Shown here piece by piece: positions 15,214-24,241 of a stretch of DNA of 64,000 bases. The DNA is from GCA-020352575 sp964600365 (GTDB taxonomy: Bacteria > Actinomycetota > Acidimicrobiia > Spongiisociales > JAENVV01): NCBI GenBank assembly GCA_964600365.1, contig CAZRJG010000004.1, positions 22,858 to 86,857 on the forward strand. The letters run 5' to 3'. The position numbers and the translations under genes were made by a program. The notes below the pieces were generated by a model. It saw nothing but the letters and a program-made list of their open reading frames with translations. It was not told the origin of the DNA and made no database searches. Positions within the stretch are counted from its first letter, which is position 1. Every line of letters begins with the position of its first letter.

Positions 15214-17502
15214 ATGAGTTCTCTCCTCCTGTGGCATGCCCTCCTTGCCGGTACGCTCCTCGCCGGACGGCGTCGCGTCGGGCGCGCGGCGTTCCTCGTG
15301 GCAGCGCTGGGTCCGGTGGCGACGGTCGCCTGGGTGGCCGCGAACGGCCGCGAGGTGCTCGATGGTTCCCCGGTCGTCGAGGTCCTCGAGTGGGTGCCGA
15401 GCCTCGAACTCGTGCTCGACTTCAAGGTGGATGCCTATGCCCTCCTCTTCCTCGGGGTGGTGGGCGTCGCCGGCACGGCGATCTTCCTCTACTCGTATCG
15501 GTACTTCGGGCCTTCCCCGAAGGTCGCGACGTTCGCCGGGACGATGACGCTCTTCGCCGGGGCGATGGTGGGCCTGGTCGCCTCCGACCACCTCCTGTCG
15601 GTGTTCTTCTTCTGGGAGCTCACAACCATCACGTCCTACCTGCTCATCGGGTACGACGACGAGAAGGCCCAGGCCCGATCCGCCGCCCTTCATGCTGCGC
15701 TCGTGACGGGGGCCGGTGGCCTGGCAATGCTCGGTGGGCTCGTCCTGTTGGGCTCCGCCACGGGCACCTACCACCTCTCCGAGATCGTGGCGTCGCCGCC
15801 CGAGGCGACCTCGCTCATCGGACTTGCATGGGTGCTCGTCCTGCTGGGCGCCGCAACCAAGTCAGCCCAGTTCCCGTTCCATGCGTGGCTCCCGGGGGCC
15901 ATGGCCGCGCCGACCCCGGCGAGCGCGTTCCTCCACTCGGCCACGATGGTGAAGGCCGGTATCTTCCTCGTCGGACGCCTCGCCCCCGCCGCAGAGGCCT
16001 CGACCGATTGGTGGCAGGGGACGGTCCTTGCGATCGGCTTCGCCACCATGGTCATCGGCGGGTGGCGTGCCCTCCAGCAGACCGACCTCAAACTCATGCT
16101 CGCCCACGGCACCGTGTCGCAGCTCGGCTTCCTCTTCCTCCTCATCGGTGCGGGATCACCGGAGCTGCTGTTCGGGGGCCTTGCCCTGCTGCTCGCACAC
16201 GCCATGTTCAAGGCGTCGCTCTTCATGGTCGTGGGCGCCATCGACCACGAGGCGGGCACCCGCGACCTGCGTCGGCTGTCGGGACTCCTCCGATCCATGC
16301 CGGCCGTGGCGGCTGCAGGCATCCTCGCGGCAGCCTCGATGGCTGCGATCCCCTTCACCTTCGGTTTCGCCGCCAAGGAGGCGGCGTTCGATGGCCTGCT
16401 CCATCTCGACGTGTGGCTCATCGCAGCGGCCGCGCTCGCCTCGGTGCTCACCGTTGCCTACACAGGCCGCTTCCTGCTGGGGGCCTTCGGACCGCATCAT
16501 CCCGACCACGAACCCGCTGGGACCGAGGCGCACACCCCCCGCACCGCGTTGCTCTGGGTTCCTCTCTCCCTGGCGCTCGGTGGCCTCGTCCTGGGCTTCT
16601 TCCCCGGCGTGCTCTATCCCTTGATGAAGGATGCCGCCGAGGTGGTCTACGGCGAGGCATCGGGCAAGCTCGTCCCATGGCCGGGCCTCGTGCCGGCGTT
16701 GGCGTGGTCCTTTGGGTCCCTCACCCTCGGTGCACTCCTCGTGTGGCGCCGACAGCTCCTCGACGCGGCCATTTCCGGGGTCTCCCGTGTCTCTGGCCGT
16801 CTTCCTTCCGGCGAAGGGGCGTTCCGGCGCTTCGTGGCGGGGCTCCTCTCCTTCTCGGACAGGACGTCGTCGCTCATCCAGAACGGATCGCTTCCGTTCT
16901 ACCTCGCCCTCATCGCCGCAACGGCGGTGGTCGTGCCCTCGACGGCGTTCCTCGGCGGCGGGCCCACCATCGATCTCCCTGAGGTCGGGACCCCCCTCGA
17001 GTTGCTGCTCGGCGTCGTGGTGGTCGTCGCCGCCGTGACACTCCTCACCGTTCGCCGTCGATTCGCAGCAGTGCTCCTCGTTGGTGCCGTGGGGTACGGC
17101 GTGGCGGGTCTGTACGGGCTGCTCGGCGGGCCGGACCTCTCGCTCACCCAGCTCCTCGTCGAGACCCTCGGCGTGTCCCTCTTCGCCTTCGTGTTCCGGT
17201 ACCTGCCCGCCGACTTCACCGTGCCGCGGAGCCCGCGGGTCTCCAAGATCCTCGTCTCCGTCTCGGTCGCAGCATTCGTGTTCGTCGGAGGGCTCATCAC
17301 GTCGAGTGTCCAGCCCGAGCAGCCCGTCTCGGACACCTACCTCGCCGAGTCCTACCCGGAGGCCCAGGGCGGCAACGTCGTGAACGTGATCCTCGTGGAC
17401 TTCCGAGGCTTCGACACCCTGGGTGAGATCACCGTGCTGGTGGCAGCCACGCTGGGGGCCGCCGCACTCGTCGTGCCCGTGCTCCGGAAGGAAGACCAAT
17501 GA
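15214..17502 (+). CDS. mrpA: Mrp Na+/H+ antiporter subunit A
   Basis: A 762-residue NuoL-like membrane subunit of the multisubunit Mrp antiporter. About 18-20 membrane helices are expected. The proton-path Glu lies in FFWELTTITSYLLIGYDD and the conserved Lys in ATKSAQFPFHAWLPGAM. The C-terminal part (about residues 640-760) contains the MrpA/MrpB-type domain ending NVILVDFRGFDTLGEITVL. First gene of a tightly overlapping operon (ATGA junction with mrpB). The complex exports Na+ using the proton gradient and supports alkali and salt tolerance. The start lacks a ribosome site and may be leaderless. Confidence 0.95.
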   Translation: MSSLLLWHALLAGTLLAGRRRVGRAAFLVAALGPVATVAWVAANGREVLDGSPVVEVLEWVPSLELVLDFKVDAYALLFLGVVGVAGTAIFLYSYRYFGPSPKVATFAGTMTLFAGAMVGLVASDHLLSVFFFWELTTITSYLLIGYDDEKAQARSAALHAALVTGAGGLAMLGGLVLLGSATGTYHLSEIVASPPEATSLIGLAWVLVLLGAATKSAQFPFHAWLPGAMAAPTPASAFLHSATMVKAGIFLVGRLAPAAEASTDWWQGTVLAIGFATMVIGGWRALQQTDLKLMLAHGTVSQLGFLFLLIGAGSPELLFGGLALLLAHAMFKASLFMVVGAIDHEAGTRDLRRLSGLLRSMPAVAAAGILAAASMAAIPFTFGFAAKEAAFDGLLHLDVWLIAAAALASVLTVAYTGRFLLGAFGPHHPDHEPAGTEAHTPRTALLWVPLSLALGGLVLGFFPGVLYPLMKDAAEVVYGEASGKLVPWPGLVPALAWSFGSLTLGALLVWRRQLLDAAISGVSRVSGRLPSGEGAFRRFVAGLLSFSDRTSSLIQNGSLPFYLALIAATAVVVPSTAFLGGGPTIDLPEVGTPLELLLGVVVVVAAVTLLTVRRRFAAVLLVGAVGYGVAGLYGLLGGPDLSLTQLLVETLGVSLFAFVFRYLPADFTVPRSPRVSKILVSVSVAAFVFVGGLITSSVQPEQPVSDTYLAESYPEAQGGNVVNVILVDFRGFDTLGEITVLVAATLGAAALVVPVLRKEDQ

Positions 17503-17933
17503 GGCTCGGACGTCGATCCCCGATCCTCGAGCACGGTGCCGTCACGGTCGCCGGCCCCTTGCTCATGTTCTCGGCGTACTTGCTCTTCGTGGGCCACAAC
17601 CACCCCGGCGGAGGGTTCGCCGCAGGACTCGTCGCCGGCGTTGCCGTGATCCTTGCGTGGGCAGCGGGTGGCCAGGAGACCGTGCACAGGGTCCTCCCGG
17701 TTCGTGCGTCCGCCCTGCTGGGCGTCGGCCTCGTCCTTGCGGCGAGCACCGGCTTCGCCTCCCTCGTCGTGGGAGCCGACTTCCTGGAGTCGGGGTACGT
17801 GAAGTTCACCATCCCGCTGCTGGGCGAGGTGAAGGTGGTGTCGGCGCTCGCGTTCGATACCGGCGTGTACCTCGTGGTGGTCGGGATGGCGCTCGGCCTC
17901 GTCCGTGCCTTGGCGAGCGAGGACGGCGCATGA
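17499..17933 (+). CDS. mrpB: Mrp antiporter subunit B
   Basis: A 144-residue MnhB-family protein with four membrane segments. The typical N-terminus SPILEHGAVTVAGPLLMFSA is followed by GHNHPGGGFAAGLVAG, a hallmark of MrpB, and LVVGADFLESGYVKFTIP. It starts within the mrpA stop (ATGA) and ends within the mrpC start. It is required for assembly of the A-B-C-D complex. Confidence 0.95.
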   Translation: MRLGRRSPILEHGAVTVAGPLLMFSAYLLFVGHNHPGGGFAAGLVAGVAVILAWAAGGQETVHRVLPVRASALLGVGLVLAASTGFASLVVGADFLESGYVKFTIPLLGEVKVVSALAFDTGVYLVVVGMALGLVRALASEDGA

Positions 17934-18328
17934 GTCTCATCGGACTCGTCGTCGTCGCCGTGTTGTTCGGGATCGGGACCTACCTCATCCAGCAACGGCT
18001 CCTGACCCGGATCGTGATCGGCCTGGCGCTCATCTCGCACGGCGTGAACCTGCTCATCATCCTGAGCGGGCGTCGTGGCATCGCGCCGGTGGTGAAGGGG
18101 GCAGTGGGGCCCGATGGCATCTCAGATCCGCTCCCTCAGGCGATGGTGCTCACCGCGATCGTGATCTCGTTCGGGGTCACCGCCTTCCTCCTCGCCCTCG
18201 CCCTCCGGAGCTTCGTCCTCACCGGGAGCGACGCCGTCGAGGACGATCTCGAGGATCGCCGGATCGCTGGCGAGTCCGGAGAGGCGATGGAGCCCGCCGA
18301 TGACGATGTCGAGGGAGCGATGCCATGA
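17930..18328 (+). CDS. mrpC: Mrp antiporter subunit C
   Basis: A 132-residue NuoK-like subunit with three membrane segments. GIGTYLIQQRLLTRIVIGLA and ISHGVNLLII are family hallmarks, followed by DPLPQAMVLTAIVISFG. A hydrophilic acidic C-terminal tail of about 30 residues (residues 100-132) is longer than usual. It overlaps its neighbours through ATGA at both ends. Confidence 0.95.
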   Translation: MSLIGLVVVAVLFGIGTYLIQQRLLTRIVIGLALISHGVNLLIILSGRRGIAPVVKGAVGPDGISDPLPQAMVLTAIVISFGVTAFLLALALRSFVLTGSDAVEDDLEDRRIAGESGEAMEPADDDVEGAMP

Positions 18329-19791
18329 GCTGGCTCCTGCCCACTGCGATCGCCGTTCCGCTGCTCGGTGCGGGCCTGGCTGCCTTGGTCGGTCGCCGAC
18401 TGTGGTTCCAGCGCATCGTCGCGCTCGTGGGGGTCGGATCCGTCCTCGCCGTCGCGATCACCCTCATCTTCGAGACGGACCGGAGCGGTCCCGTGGTCGC
18501 CCAACTCGGCGGCTGGGCGGCGCCGAGCGGGATCACCCTCGCGGCCGACCGGTTCTCGGCCATCGTGCTCACGGTCTCGGCATCGATGCTCTTCGCCGTG
18601 CTCGTCTACGCCATGGCCCAGCTCGGCCGCGACGCCCTCGACTGGTGGTTCCATTCCAAGTACCAGGTGCTCGCAGCGGGGGTGGCCATCTCGTTGCTCA
18701 CCGGAGACCTCTTCAACCTCTTCGTCGGCTTCGAGGTGATGCTCGTCGCCAGCTACGTGCTCCTCACGCCGAAGACAGGGTCGGGGGAGATCCGGGCGAC
18801 CATGAGCTACGTCGTCGTGAACCTGCTCGCCTCGGCGCTCTTCCTCGTGATCATCGCCTTCACGTACGGCCTCACCGGCACGATGAACCTCGCAGACCTG
18901 GCGGTGCGGCTCGGGGACGTCGATGCGACCGTGCGGACCGCCCTCGGCCTCCTCATGCTCGTGGTCTTCGGGATCAAGGCTGCCGTCTTCCCCCTCTTCA
19001 TGTGGCTGCCGGACTCGTACCCGACCGCACCGACGCCGGTGACGGCGATCTTCGCCGGCCTCCTCACGAAGGTCGGTGTCTTCGTGATCATCCGTACCCA
19101 GACGCTCCTCTTCCCCCAGGAGGGCCCGTCGACGCTCATCCTCACCGTGGCAGGCCTCACCATGTTCGTGGGCGTCCTCGGCGCGATCGCCCAGAACGAC
19201 GTGAAGCGGATCCTCAGCTTCCACATCGTGAGCCAGATCGGGTACATGGTGATGGGGCTCGGGTTCCTCTCCGTGGCGGGCCTCGGGGCGGCGATCCTCT
19301 ACATCTCCCACCACATAATCGTGAAGACCGGCCTGTTCCTCGTGGGAGGGATCGTCGAGTCGGAGCACGGCACCGGAGCGCTCGACCGAACGGGTGGCTT
19401 GCTCCATCGGCGTCCGGTGGTGGCCCTGCTCTTCCTCCCGCTCGCCCTCAGCCTCGCCGGAATCCCGCCGTTCAGCGGGTTCGTGGCGAAGTTGGCGCTC
19501 GTCCAGGAGGGGATCGCCCTGGGTCGGGGAGTCATCGTGGCGGTGAGCCTCGCGGTGAGCATCCTCACCTTCTATTCGATGACGAAGATCTGGAGCGCGA
19601 CGTTCTGGGGCCCGCAGGGAGCCGAAGGCAGTCCCGCCGGGCGCGGGATGGTGTTCGCCACCGTGGCGGTCGTCCTGCTGAGCCTCGGGGTTGCGCTGTT
19701 CGCCCAGCCCATCGCCGACCTGTCGATCCGCGCAGCCGCGGAGCTCCTCGATCCCTCGGTGTACATCACCGCTGTGTTGGGGAGCGCGTGA
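18325..19791 (+). CDS. mrpD: Mrp antiporter subunit D
   Basis: A 488-residue NuoM/NuoN-like proton-translocating subunit with about 14 membrane helices. The conserved Glu lies in NLFVGFEVMLVASYVLL and the conserved Lys in FGIKAAVFPLFMWLPDSYP, the two residues essential in the family. HIVSQIGYMVMGLG is the typical later block. It starts within the mrpC stop (ATGA) and ends in TGATG with mrpF. Confidence 0.95.
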   Translation: MSWLLPTAIAVPLLGAGLAALVGRRLWFQRIVALVGVGSVLAVAITLIFETDRSGPVVAQLGGWAAPSGITLAADRFSAIVLTVSASMLFAVLVYAMAQLGRDALDWWFHSKYQVLAAGVAISLLTGDLFNLFVGFEVMLVASYVLLTPKTGSGEIRATMSYVVVNLLASALFLVIIAFTYGLTGTMNLADLAVRLGDVDATVRTALGLLMLVVFGIKAAVFPLFMWLPDSYPTAPTPVTAIFAGLLTKVGVFVIIRTQTLLFPQEGPSTLILTVAGLTMFVGVLGAIAQNDVKRILSFHIVSQIGYMVMGLGFLSVAGLGAAILYISHHIIVKTGLFLVGGIVESEHGTGALDRTGGLLHRRPVVALLFLPLALSLAGIPPFSGFVAKLALVQEGIALGRGVIVAVSLAVSILTFYSMTKIWSATFWGPQGAEGSPAGRGMVFATVAVVLLSLGVALFAQPIADLSIRAAAELLDPSVYITAVLGSA

Positions 19792-20051
19792 TGGAGGGAA
19801 TCGTGCTCGCCGTCCAGGTCGTCCTCGGCATTGCGGGACTCGCGGCCCTCGTGCGGATCGTTCGGGGACCCCAACTCACCGATCGGATGATCGCCCTCGA
19901 CCTGCTCCTGCTCCTCCTCGCCGGCGGCATCGCCACAGCGGGCCATCCAGAGGAGGACCTCCTCGTGCCCGTGTTGATCGTCGTCACGCTCGTTGCCTTC
20001 GCCGGAACGATCATCGTGGCCCGTTTCATCGAGTGGAGGGACGCCGAATGA
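19791..20051 (+). CDS. mrpF: Mrp antiporter subunit F
   Basis: An 86-residue protein with three membrane segments and the MrpF hallmark RIVRGPQLTDRMIALDLL. ATG 19791 overlaps the mrpD stop by one base (TGATG). In most Mrp operons subunit E lies between D and F; here F follows D directly because E is found fused to G downstream. Confidence 0.92.
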   Translation: MEGIVLAVQVVLGIAGLAALVRIVRGPQLTDRMIALDLLLLLLAGGIATAGHPEEDLLVPVLIVVTLVAFAGTIIVARFIEWRDAE

Positions 20052-20887
20052 TCGTTGCGGATGCCATCGGTGCCGTGCTCATGCTGGCGGGAGGTGCGCT
20101 GAGCGCCCTTGCCGCGATCGGGGTGGTGACGTTCCCGACCACGCTCTCGCGGATGCATGCGGCCACGAAGTCGGCCTCGCTCGGACTTGCCCTCATTGCG
20201 ATCGGGGTGGGCCTTGCGTCCACGGGGTGGGGCCTCTTCGCCGTCGGCCTCCTCCTCGCCGTGTTCTTGTTCGGCACCGCCCCCATCTCGGGACACATGC
20301 TCGGCCGTGCGGCGTACTTCGCCGGCCAGGCACCCGGGCTCGTGCACGACGACCTCGCCGATGCCCGTCCCCAGCCGCTCCAGGTCGTCGGCAGGACCAC
20401 GTCGCGGTTCTCCTTCCTCCGCTGGGTGCTGCTCCTGGGTATTTGGGTGGTGCTTTGGGCCGACCTGAGCCCCTCGGTGGTCGCGGGCGGAGCGGTGGTT
20501 GCGACCGCGGTGGAACTCCTCCTCACGACGACGCCGGGCGTGGGTCGCCTGCGGCCCTGGCCGGTCGTCGTGTTCCTCGTCCGCTACCTCTGGATGGTGG
20601 TCGTCTCCAATCTCCGCGTCGCCCGACAGGTGCTCACCCCCGGCCACAAGGGCATCCGCGAGGCGATCGTTGCGGTCCCCCTGCGCTCCGACTCGATCTT
20701 CGTGGCGCTCCTCGTGTCGAACGCCATCACCTTTACGCCGGGCACCCTGACGGTGGAACTGACCGACGACCCGCGTGTGGTCTTTGTCCACGTGCTCCAG
20801 TTCACCACGGTGCAAGAGGTGCGGTCCCAGGTCGCCGACCTCGAGCGTTTGGTGGCCGCGGCGCTCGGCGCCGACCTCCCGGATTGA
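20048..20887 (+). CDS. Fused Mrp antiporter subunits G and E
   Basis: A 279-residue protein joining two Mrp subunits in one chain. Residues 1-115 are MrpG (three helices, IGVVTFPTTLSRMHAATKSA). After a linker rich in Asp, Pro and Gln at about residues 100-120, residues about 120-279 are MrpE, with LLGIWVVLWADLSPS, YLWMVVVSNLRVARQVL and NAITFTPGTLTVEL. The reading frame is uninterrupted and starts in the mrpF stop (ATGA). Fusing the peripheral small subunits would fix their stoichiometry. The usual gene order is E-F-G as separate genes, so both order and fusion are unusual. Confidence 0.92.
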   Translation: MIVADAIGAVLMLAGGALSALAAIGVVTFPTTLSRMHAATKSASLGLALIAIGVGLASTGWGLFAVGLLLAVFLFGTAPISGHMLGRAAYFAGQAPGLVHDDLADARPQPLQVVGRTTSRFSFLRWVLLLGIWVVLWADLSPSVVAGGAVVATAVELLLTTTPGVGRLRPWPVVVFLVRYLWMVVVSNLRVARQVLTPGHKGIREAIVAVPLRSDSIFVALLVSNAITFTPGTLTVELTDDPRVVFVHVLQFTTVQEVRSQVADLERLVAAALGADLPD

Positions 20888-20895
20888 GGGGTCGG

Positions 20896-22722
20896 TCAGT
20901 CGACCGCGTCGAGTTCGGGGAGGGTTCGGCGCGGCTGGGAGCTCGGCTTCCCGAGCGCGATGACCCGGTCCTCCGGTCCGAGCTCGTGGTCACCGGTGAA
21001 CAGGACCACGCCAACCTTCGTCTCGATGACGAGGGGGAGGCTCACCGTCGTTGCCCGGTCGTGGAGGACGGCCGACCCCCGTGCAAGGAGAGCCTCGGGC
21101 TCCGCAACCGTGTACGTGAGCTCTTCGACGCGTCCTTGCTCGATGTTGGCGTCCCAGGCCGGCAGGTCGGCCTGGCGGGAGAACAGGAGGTGTCCGCCGA
21201 CCTCGTCGAGCATCCGGAGGAGGGATGACGGCGCATCCTCGGGGAGGGCGACGTGGAGTTCGGGTACTCCGAATCGGCGACCTGCAAGCCGTGCGGCGAG
21301 GAGGTTGACCTCGGCGTTTGCGGTCGCGGCGACGAGGAGGCGTGCCCTCCCCGCACCTGCCTCCTCGAGGAGCTCCTCCTCGAGGGCGCTCCCCTTGAGC
21401 ACGGTGAGGCCCCGACGTTCCGCAGCCCGGCAGTGGTCGGCGTTGGGGTCGATGAGCGCGACCGTCTCGGAACCGAGGTGGAGCGCGAGTTCCCGTGCCA
21501 CTGGTCCGGCGCCGACGATGACCGTGCGATCGCGCTCGTCTGCGACGAGTTGGTCATGGCGCTTCAGCCACTCGACGGCTCGGGTGAGCAGGACCGGCAC
21601 GGTCGCCGTGGTGAAGATGGCCATGAAGACGAGGATCGAGAAGACCGTCGCATCGATGAGTCCGGCCTCGAGCGCCAACTCTGCGACGATGATCTCGACG
21701 GCTCCTCGACCGTTCATCCCGGCGCCGACGGCGACCCCCTCGCGGAAGCTGTTCCCGCCCACTCGGTAGAGGACTGCGGTCCCGAACACCTTGCCGACCG
21801 TGGCGAACACGACGACGCCGGTGAGGAGCCATGCCTGCTCGGTGAAGATGTCGAAGGAGACCTTGAAACCGGCCGTGACGAAGAAGATCGGGGCGAGGAC
21901 GCCGACTGAGAGGATCTTCGCTTTCGCCTCAACCTCATGGAGCCGGTTGTGGGAGAGCACCCCCTCCTTGATGAAGAGTCCCGCCAGGAACGCCCCGAGG
22001 ATCGAGTGGAGCCCTGCGAGTTCGGCGCCGGCGGCGAACACGAGGCCCACCATGATCACGAGGAGGAGGAGGGCTCCGTTGTCGACCCGGCGCTGCTGGA
22101 GGAGTGCTCCCAGTCGGGGGAGGATGCGGGTGCCCACCCACCATGCGGCCACGAGGAAGGCGAGCGCCTGGAGGCCGGCGAAGGCGATGGTTCCCGCAGC
22201 GAACGTCCCGGTGGCGCCGAGTCCGAGGACGGCAGCAAAGACGATGAGAGCGGCGACGTCCGAGAAGAGGGCGCCAGCCATGAGCACATGGGCGATGCGG
22301 GTGTTGAGGATGCCGAGGTCGACGAGGATGCGCGACTTGGTCGCGAGCGACGTCACCCCCATCGCAACTGCCACGAAGGTCGCGGGGATGGGGTCGTACC
22401 CCGCGGCGACCATGAGGCCGAACCCGAGGCCTGCAGGCACGACGAAGCCTCCGAGTGAGGCCCACGCGGCGGGCTTGGCCGCCTTGCCGAGGTCGCCGGG
22501 ATCGAGGTGGAGCCCGATGTAGAGCATGAGCAACACGATCCCGAGTTTCCCGATCACGTTGATCGCGTCGTTCGACTCGAGGAGGCCGAGGACCGGAGGG
22601 CCGAGGACGATGCCGCCGACGAGTTCACCGAGGATGGCCGGGTAACCGAGTCGGTTCGCAACCCAGCCGCCCCCGAGGGCCGCCCCGAAGACGAGGAGGA
22701 GGGCGAGTACGTCGAGGGTCAT
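20896..22722 (-). CDS. CPA2-type cation:proton antiporter with TrkA_N domain (Kef-like)
   Basis: A 608-residue protein. Residues 1-385 form a CPA2 membrane domain with about 12 helices (ANRLGYPAILGELVGGIVLG near the start, GAFLAGLFIKEG later). The TrkA_N nucleotide-binding domain begins at about residue 400 with VIVGAGPVARELALHLG, and a C-terminal part resembles TrkA_C. It probably mediates K+ or Na+ efflux against H+ under nucleotide control. ATG 22722 has a GGAAGGG ribosome site; a further Met at 22755 would lie in the operator. It ends 8 bases from the Mrp operon end (convergent) and is divergent from trkA. Confidence 0.92.
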   Translation of the reverse strand: MTLDVLALLLVFGAALGGGWVANRLGYPAILGELVGGIVLGPPVLGLLESNDAINVIGKLGIVLLMLYIGLHLDPGDLGKAAKPAAWASLGGFVVPAGLGFGLMVAAGYDPIPATFVAVAMGVTSLATKSRILVDLGILNTRIAHVLMAGALFSDVAALIVFAAVLGLGATGTFAAGTIAFAGLQALAFLVAAWWVGTRILPRLGALLQQRRVDNGALLLLVIMVGLVFAAGAELAGLHSILGAFLAGLFIKEGVLSHNRLHEVEAKAKILSVGVLAPIFFVTAGFKVSFDIFTEQAWLLTGVVVFATVGKVFGTAVLYRVGGNSFREGVAVGAGMNGRGAVEIIVAELALEAGLIDATVFSILVFMAIFTTATVPVLLTRAVEWLKRHDQLVADERDRTVIVGAGPVARELALHLGSETVALIDPNADHCRAAERRGLTVLKGSALEEELLEEAGAGRARLLVAATANAEVNLLAARLAGRRFGVPELHVALPEDAPSSLLRMLDEVGGHLLFSRQADLPAWDANIEQGRVEELTYTVAEPEALLARGSAVLHDRATTVSLPLVIETKVGVVLFTGDHELGPEDRVIALGKPSSQPRRTLPELDAVD

Positions 22723-22753
22723 GGTGAGCCCTTCCGTCGCGAGTATGTGACGC

Positions 22754-22779
22754 ATTACACGAAAACGAAATCGTGCAAT
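22754..22779. promoter_or_regulatory. Inverted repeat between CPA2 antiporter and trkA
   Basis: ATTACACGA (22754-22762) and TCGTGCAAT (22771-22779) form a 9-8-9 inverted repeat with one mismatch, in an AT-rich patch upstream of the minus-strand antiporter. TTACACGA is the reverse complement of TCGTGTAA in the Mrp promoter, suggesting the same regulator. Confidence 0.65.
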
Positions 22780-22909
22780 GCGGGCACCCTATGTCTCCTT
22801 GGGTGCCTCGTCAACAGGCGGCGTGCGCCTGCGTCACGGCGCTCGCAGGCGTGGGGTGGTCCGGCCCGGGAAGTCGGGGTGGTCGCAGGTGCCTAACCTG
22901 CTCAACCTC

Positions 22910-24238
22910 ATGAAGATCGTCATCGTCGGGGCGGGCGCCGTCGGCTCATACCTCGCGCAACGGTTCTCGCTCGAAGGCCAAGACGTGGTGGTCATCGAGT
23001 CGGATCCCGTTCGTGCCGCCCAGGTGCAGTCCTCACTCGACGCACTCGTCATCACCGGAAACGGCGCCTCTGCCGCCACGCTCGAGCAGGCGGGCCTCAG
23101 TGAGGCGGACCTCCTCGTTGCGGTGAGCTCGTCCGACGCCGTGAACGTCCTCGCATGCACCGCGGCGGCCAAGCTCGGCATCCCCCGCAGGGTCGCGCGG
23201 GTCGAGGATCCAGAACTCAAGGCTGAGGTGGAGGCGCTCGGAGTCGACCTCGTGATCGACCCGGGCGAGGCGGCCGCCCGTGACCTGCTCGTGCTCGCGA
23301 ACACTGGCCACGTCGCCGAGATGGTTGAGTTCGCCGACGGCGGGCTCGTTCTCGTCGGCGCCTACCTCGGGAACGACTCTCCTGCTGCAGGGGCGTCGCT
23401 CGCCGACCTCCGCACCCAGATGGAGGGATGGCACTGGCTCATCGCCGCTGTGGTGCGCAGGGGCGACACCCTCATTGGACGCGGGGCGACCACCCTGGAG
23501 GCGGGCGACCACGTCCTGCTCCTCGCCGAGTCCGACAAGGTGAAGGCCCCCTTCGAACTCCTCGGCCTCACGGAGCAGCCGGCCGACCAGGTCTTCGTAC
23601 TCGGAGGGACGAGGCTTGCGGGTATGACGGCTGAGATGCTCAGCGAACGCGGGGTCCACACCACCCTCATCGACGCCGATCCGGCGAGATGCCGTCGATT
23701 CGCCGAGGACCTGCCCAATGTGGTCGTCGTCTGCGGCGATCCGACCGATCCCGGCGTGCTCCGGGAGTCCGGGGTCACCGAGGGCGATGCCGTGTTGGCC
23801 CTCACGGGGTGGGACGGCGAGAACCTGCTGGCCTGCCTGGTGGCGAAGGCGCTCGGTGCCGGAGAGGTCATCTGCCGATTCAACGACACTGACCTCGTCG
23901 GCTTGTTGGGCGGATCAGGCATCGACGCCACGGTGAGTTCACGCCTCTCGGCCGCAAACGAGATCCTCCGCTTCATCCGCCGGGGCGTCATCCACTCGGC
24001 GATCACGATCCCGGGTTCCGACGCAGAGGCGATCGAGCTCGAGGTCGGCCCCGACAGCCCTGCGGTGGGGAAATGCCTGTCGGAGTTGGGGCTGCCGAAG
24101 TCGGTCATCATTGGCGGGGTCCAGCGCGACGGGTTGGCGTTCGTGCCCCGAGGGAACACGATGATCGAGCAGGGTGATCACCTCATCGTCATTTCCCTGC
24201 CCGAGGGGATCGCCGCCGCCGAGGCGCTCTCGGGCTGA
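22910..24238 (+). CDS. trkA: Trk K+ uptake regulator TrkA
   Basis: A 442-residue cytosolic ring protein that gates TrkH. Two TrkA_N domains begin with MKIVIVGAGAVGSYLAQ (residue 1) and QVFVLGGTRLAGMTAEML (about residue 228). Each is followed by a TrkA_C/RCK_C domain, the second starting near IELEVGPDSPAVGK. Length and domain order match E. coli TrkA. ATG 22910 is the first residue of the nucleotide fold; the upstream open frame has no homology-like character. TrkH follows after 3 bases. RCK_C domains bind c-di-AMP in several bacteria, and a c-di-AMP synthase is encoded at 47599. Confidence 0.95.
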   Translation: MKIVIVGAGAVGSYLAQRFSLEGQDVVVIESDPVRAAQVQSSLDALVITGNGASAATLEQAGLSEADLLVAVSSSDAVNVLACTAAAKLGIPRRVARVEDPELKAEVEALGVDLVIDPGEAAARDLLVLANTGHVAEMVEFADGGLVLVGAYLGNDSPAAGASLADLRTQMEGWHWLIAAVVRRGDTLIGRGATTLEAGDHVLLLAESDKVKAPFELLGLTEQPADQVFVLGGTRLAGMTAEMLSERGVHTTLIDADPARCRRFAEDLPNVVVVCGDPTDPGVLRESGVTEGDAVLALTGWDGENLLACLVAKALGAGEVICRFNDTDLVGLLGGSGIDATVSSRLSAANEILRFIRRGVIHSAITIPGSDAEAIELEVGPDSPAVGKCLSELGLPKSVIIGGVQRDGLAFVPRGNTMIEQGDHLIVISLPEGIAAAEALSG

Positions 24239-24241
24239 CCG

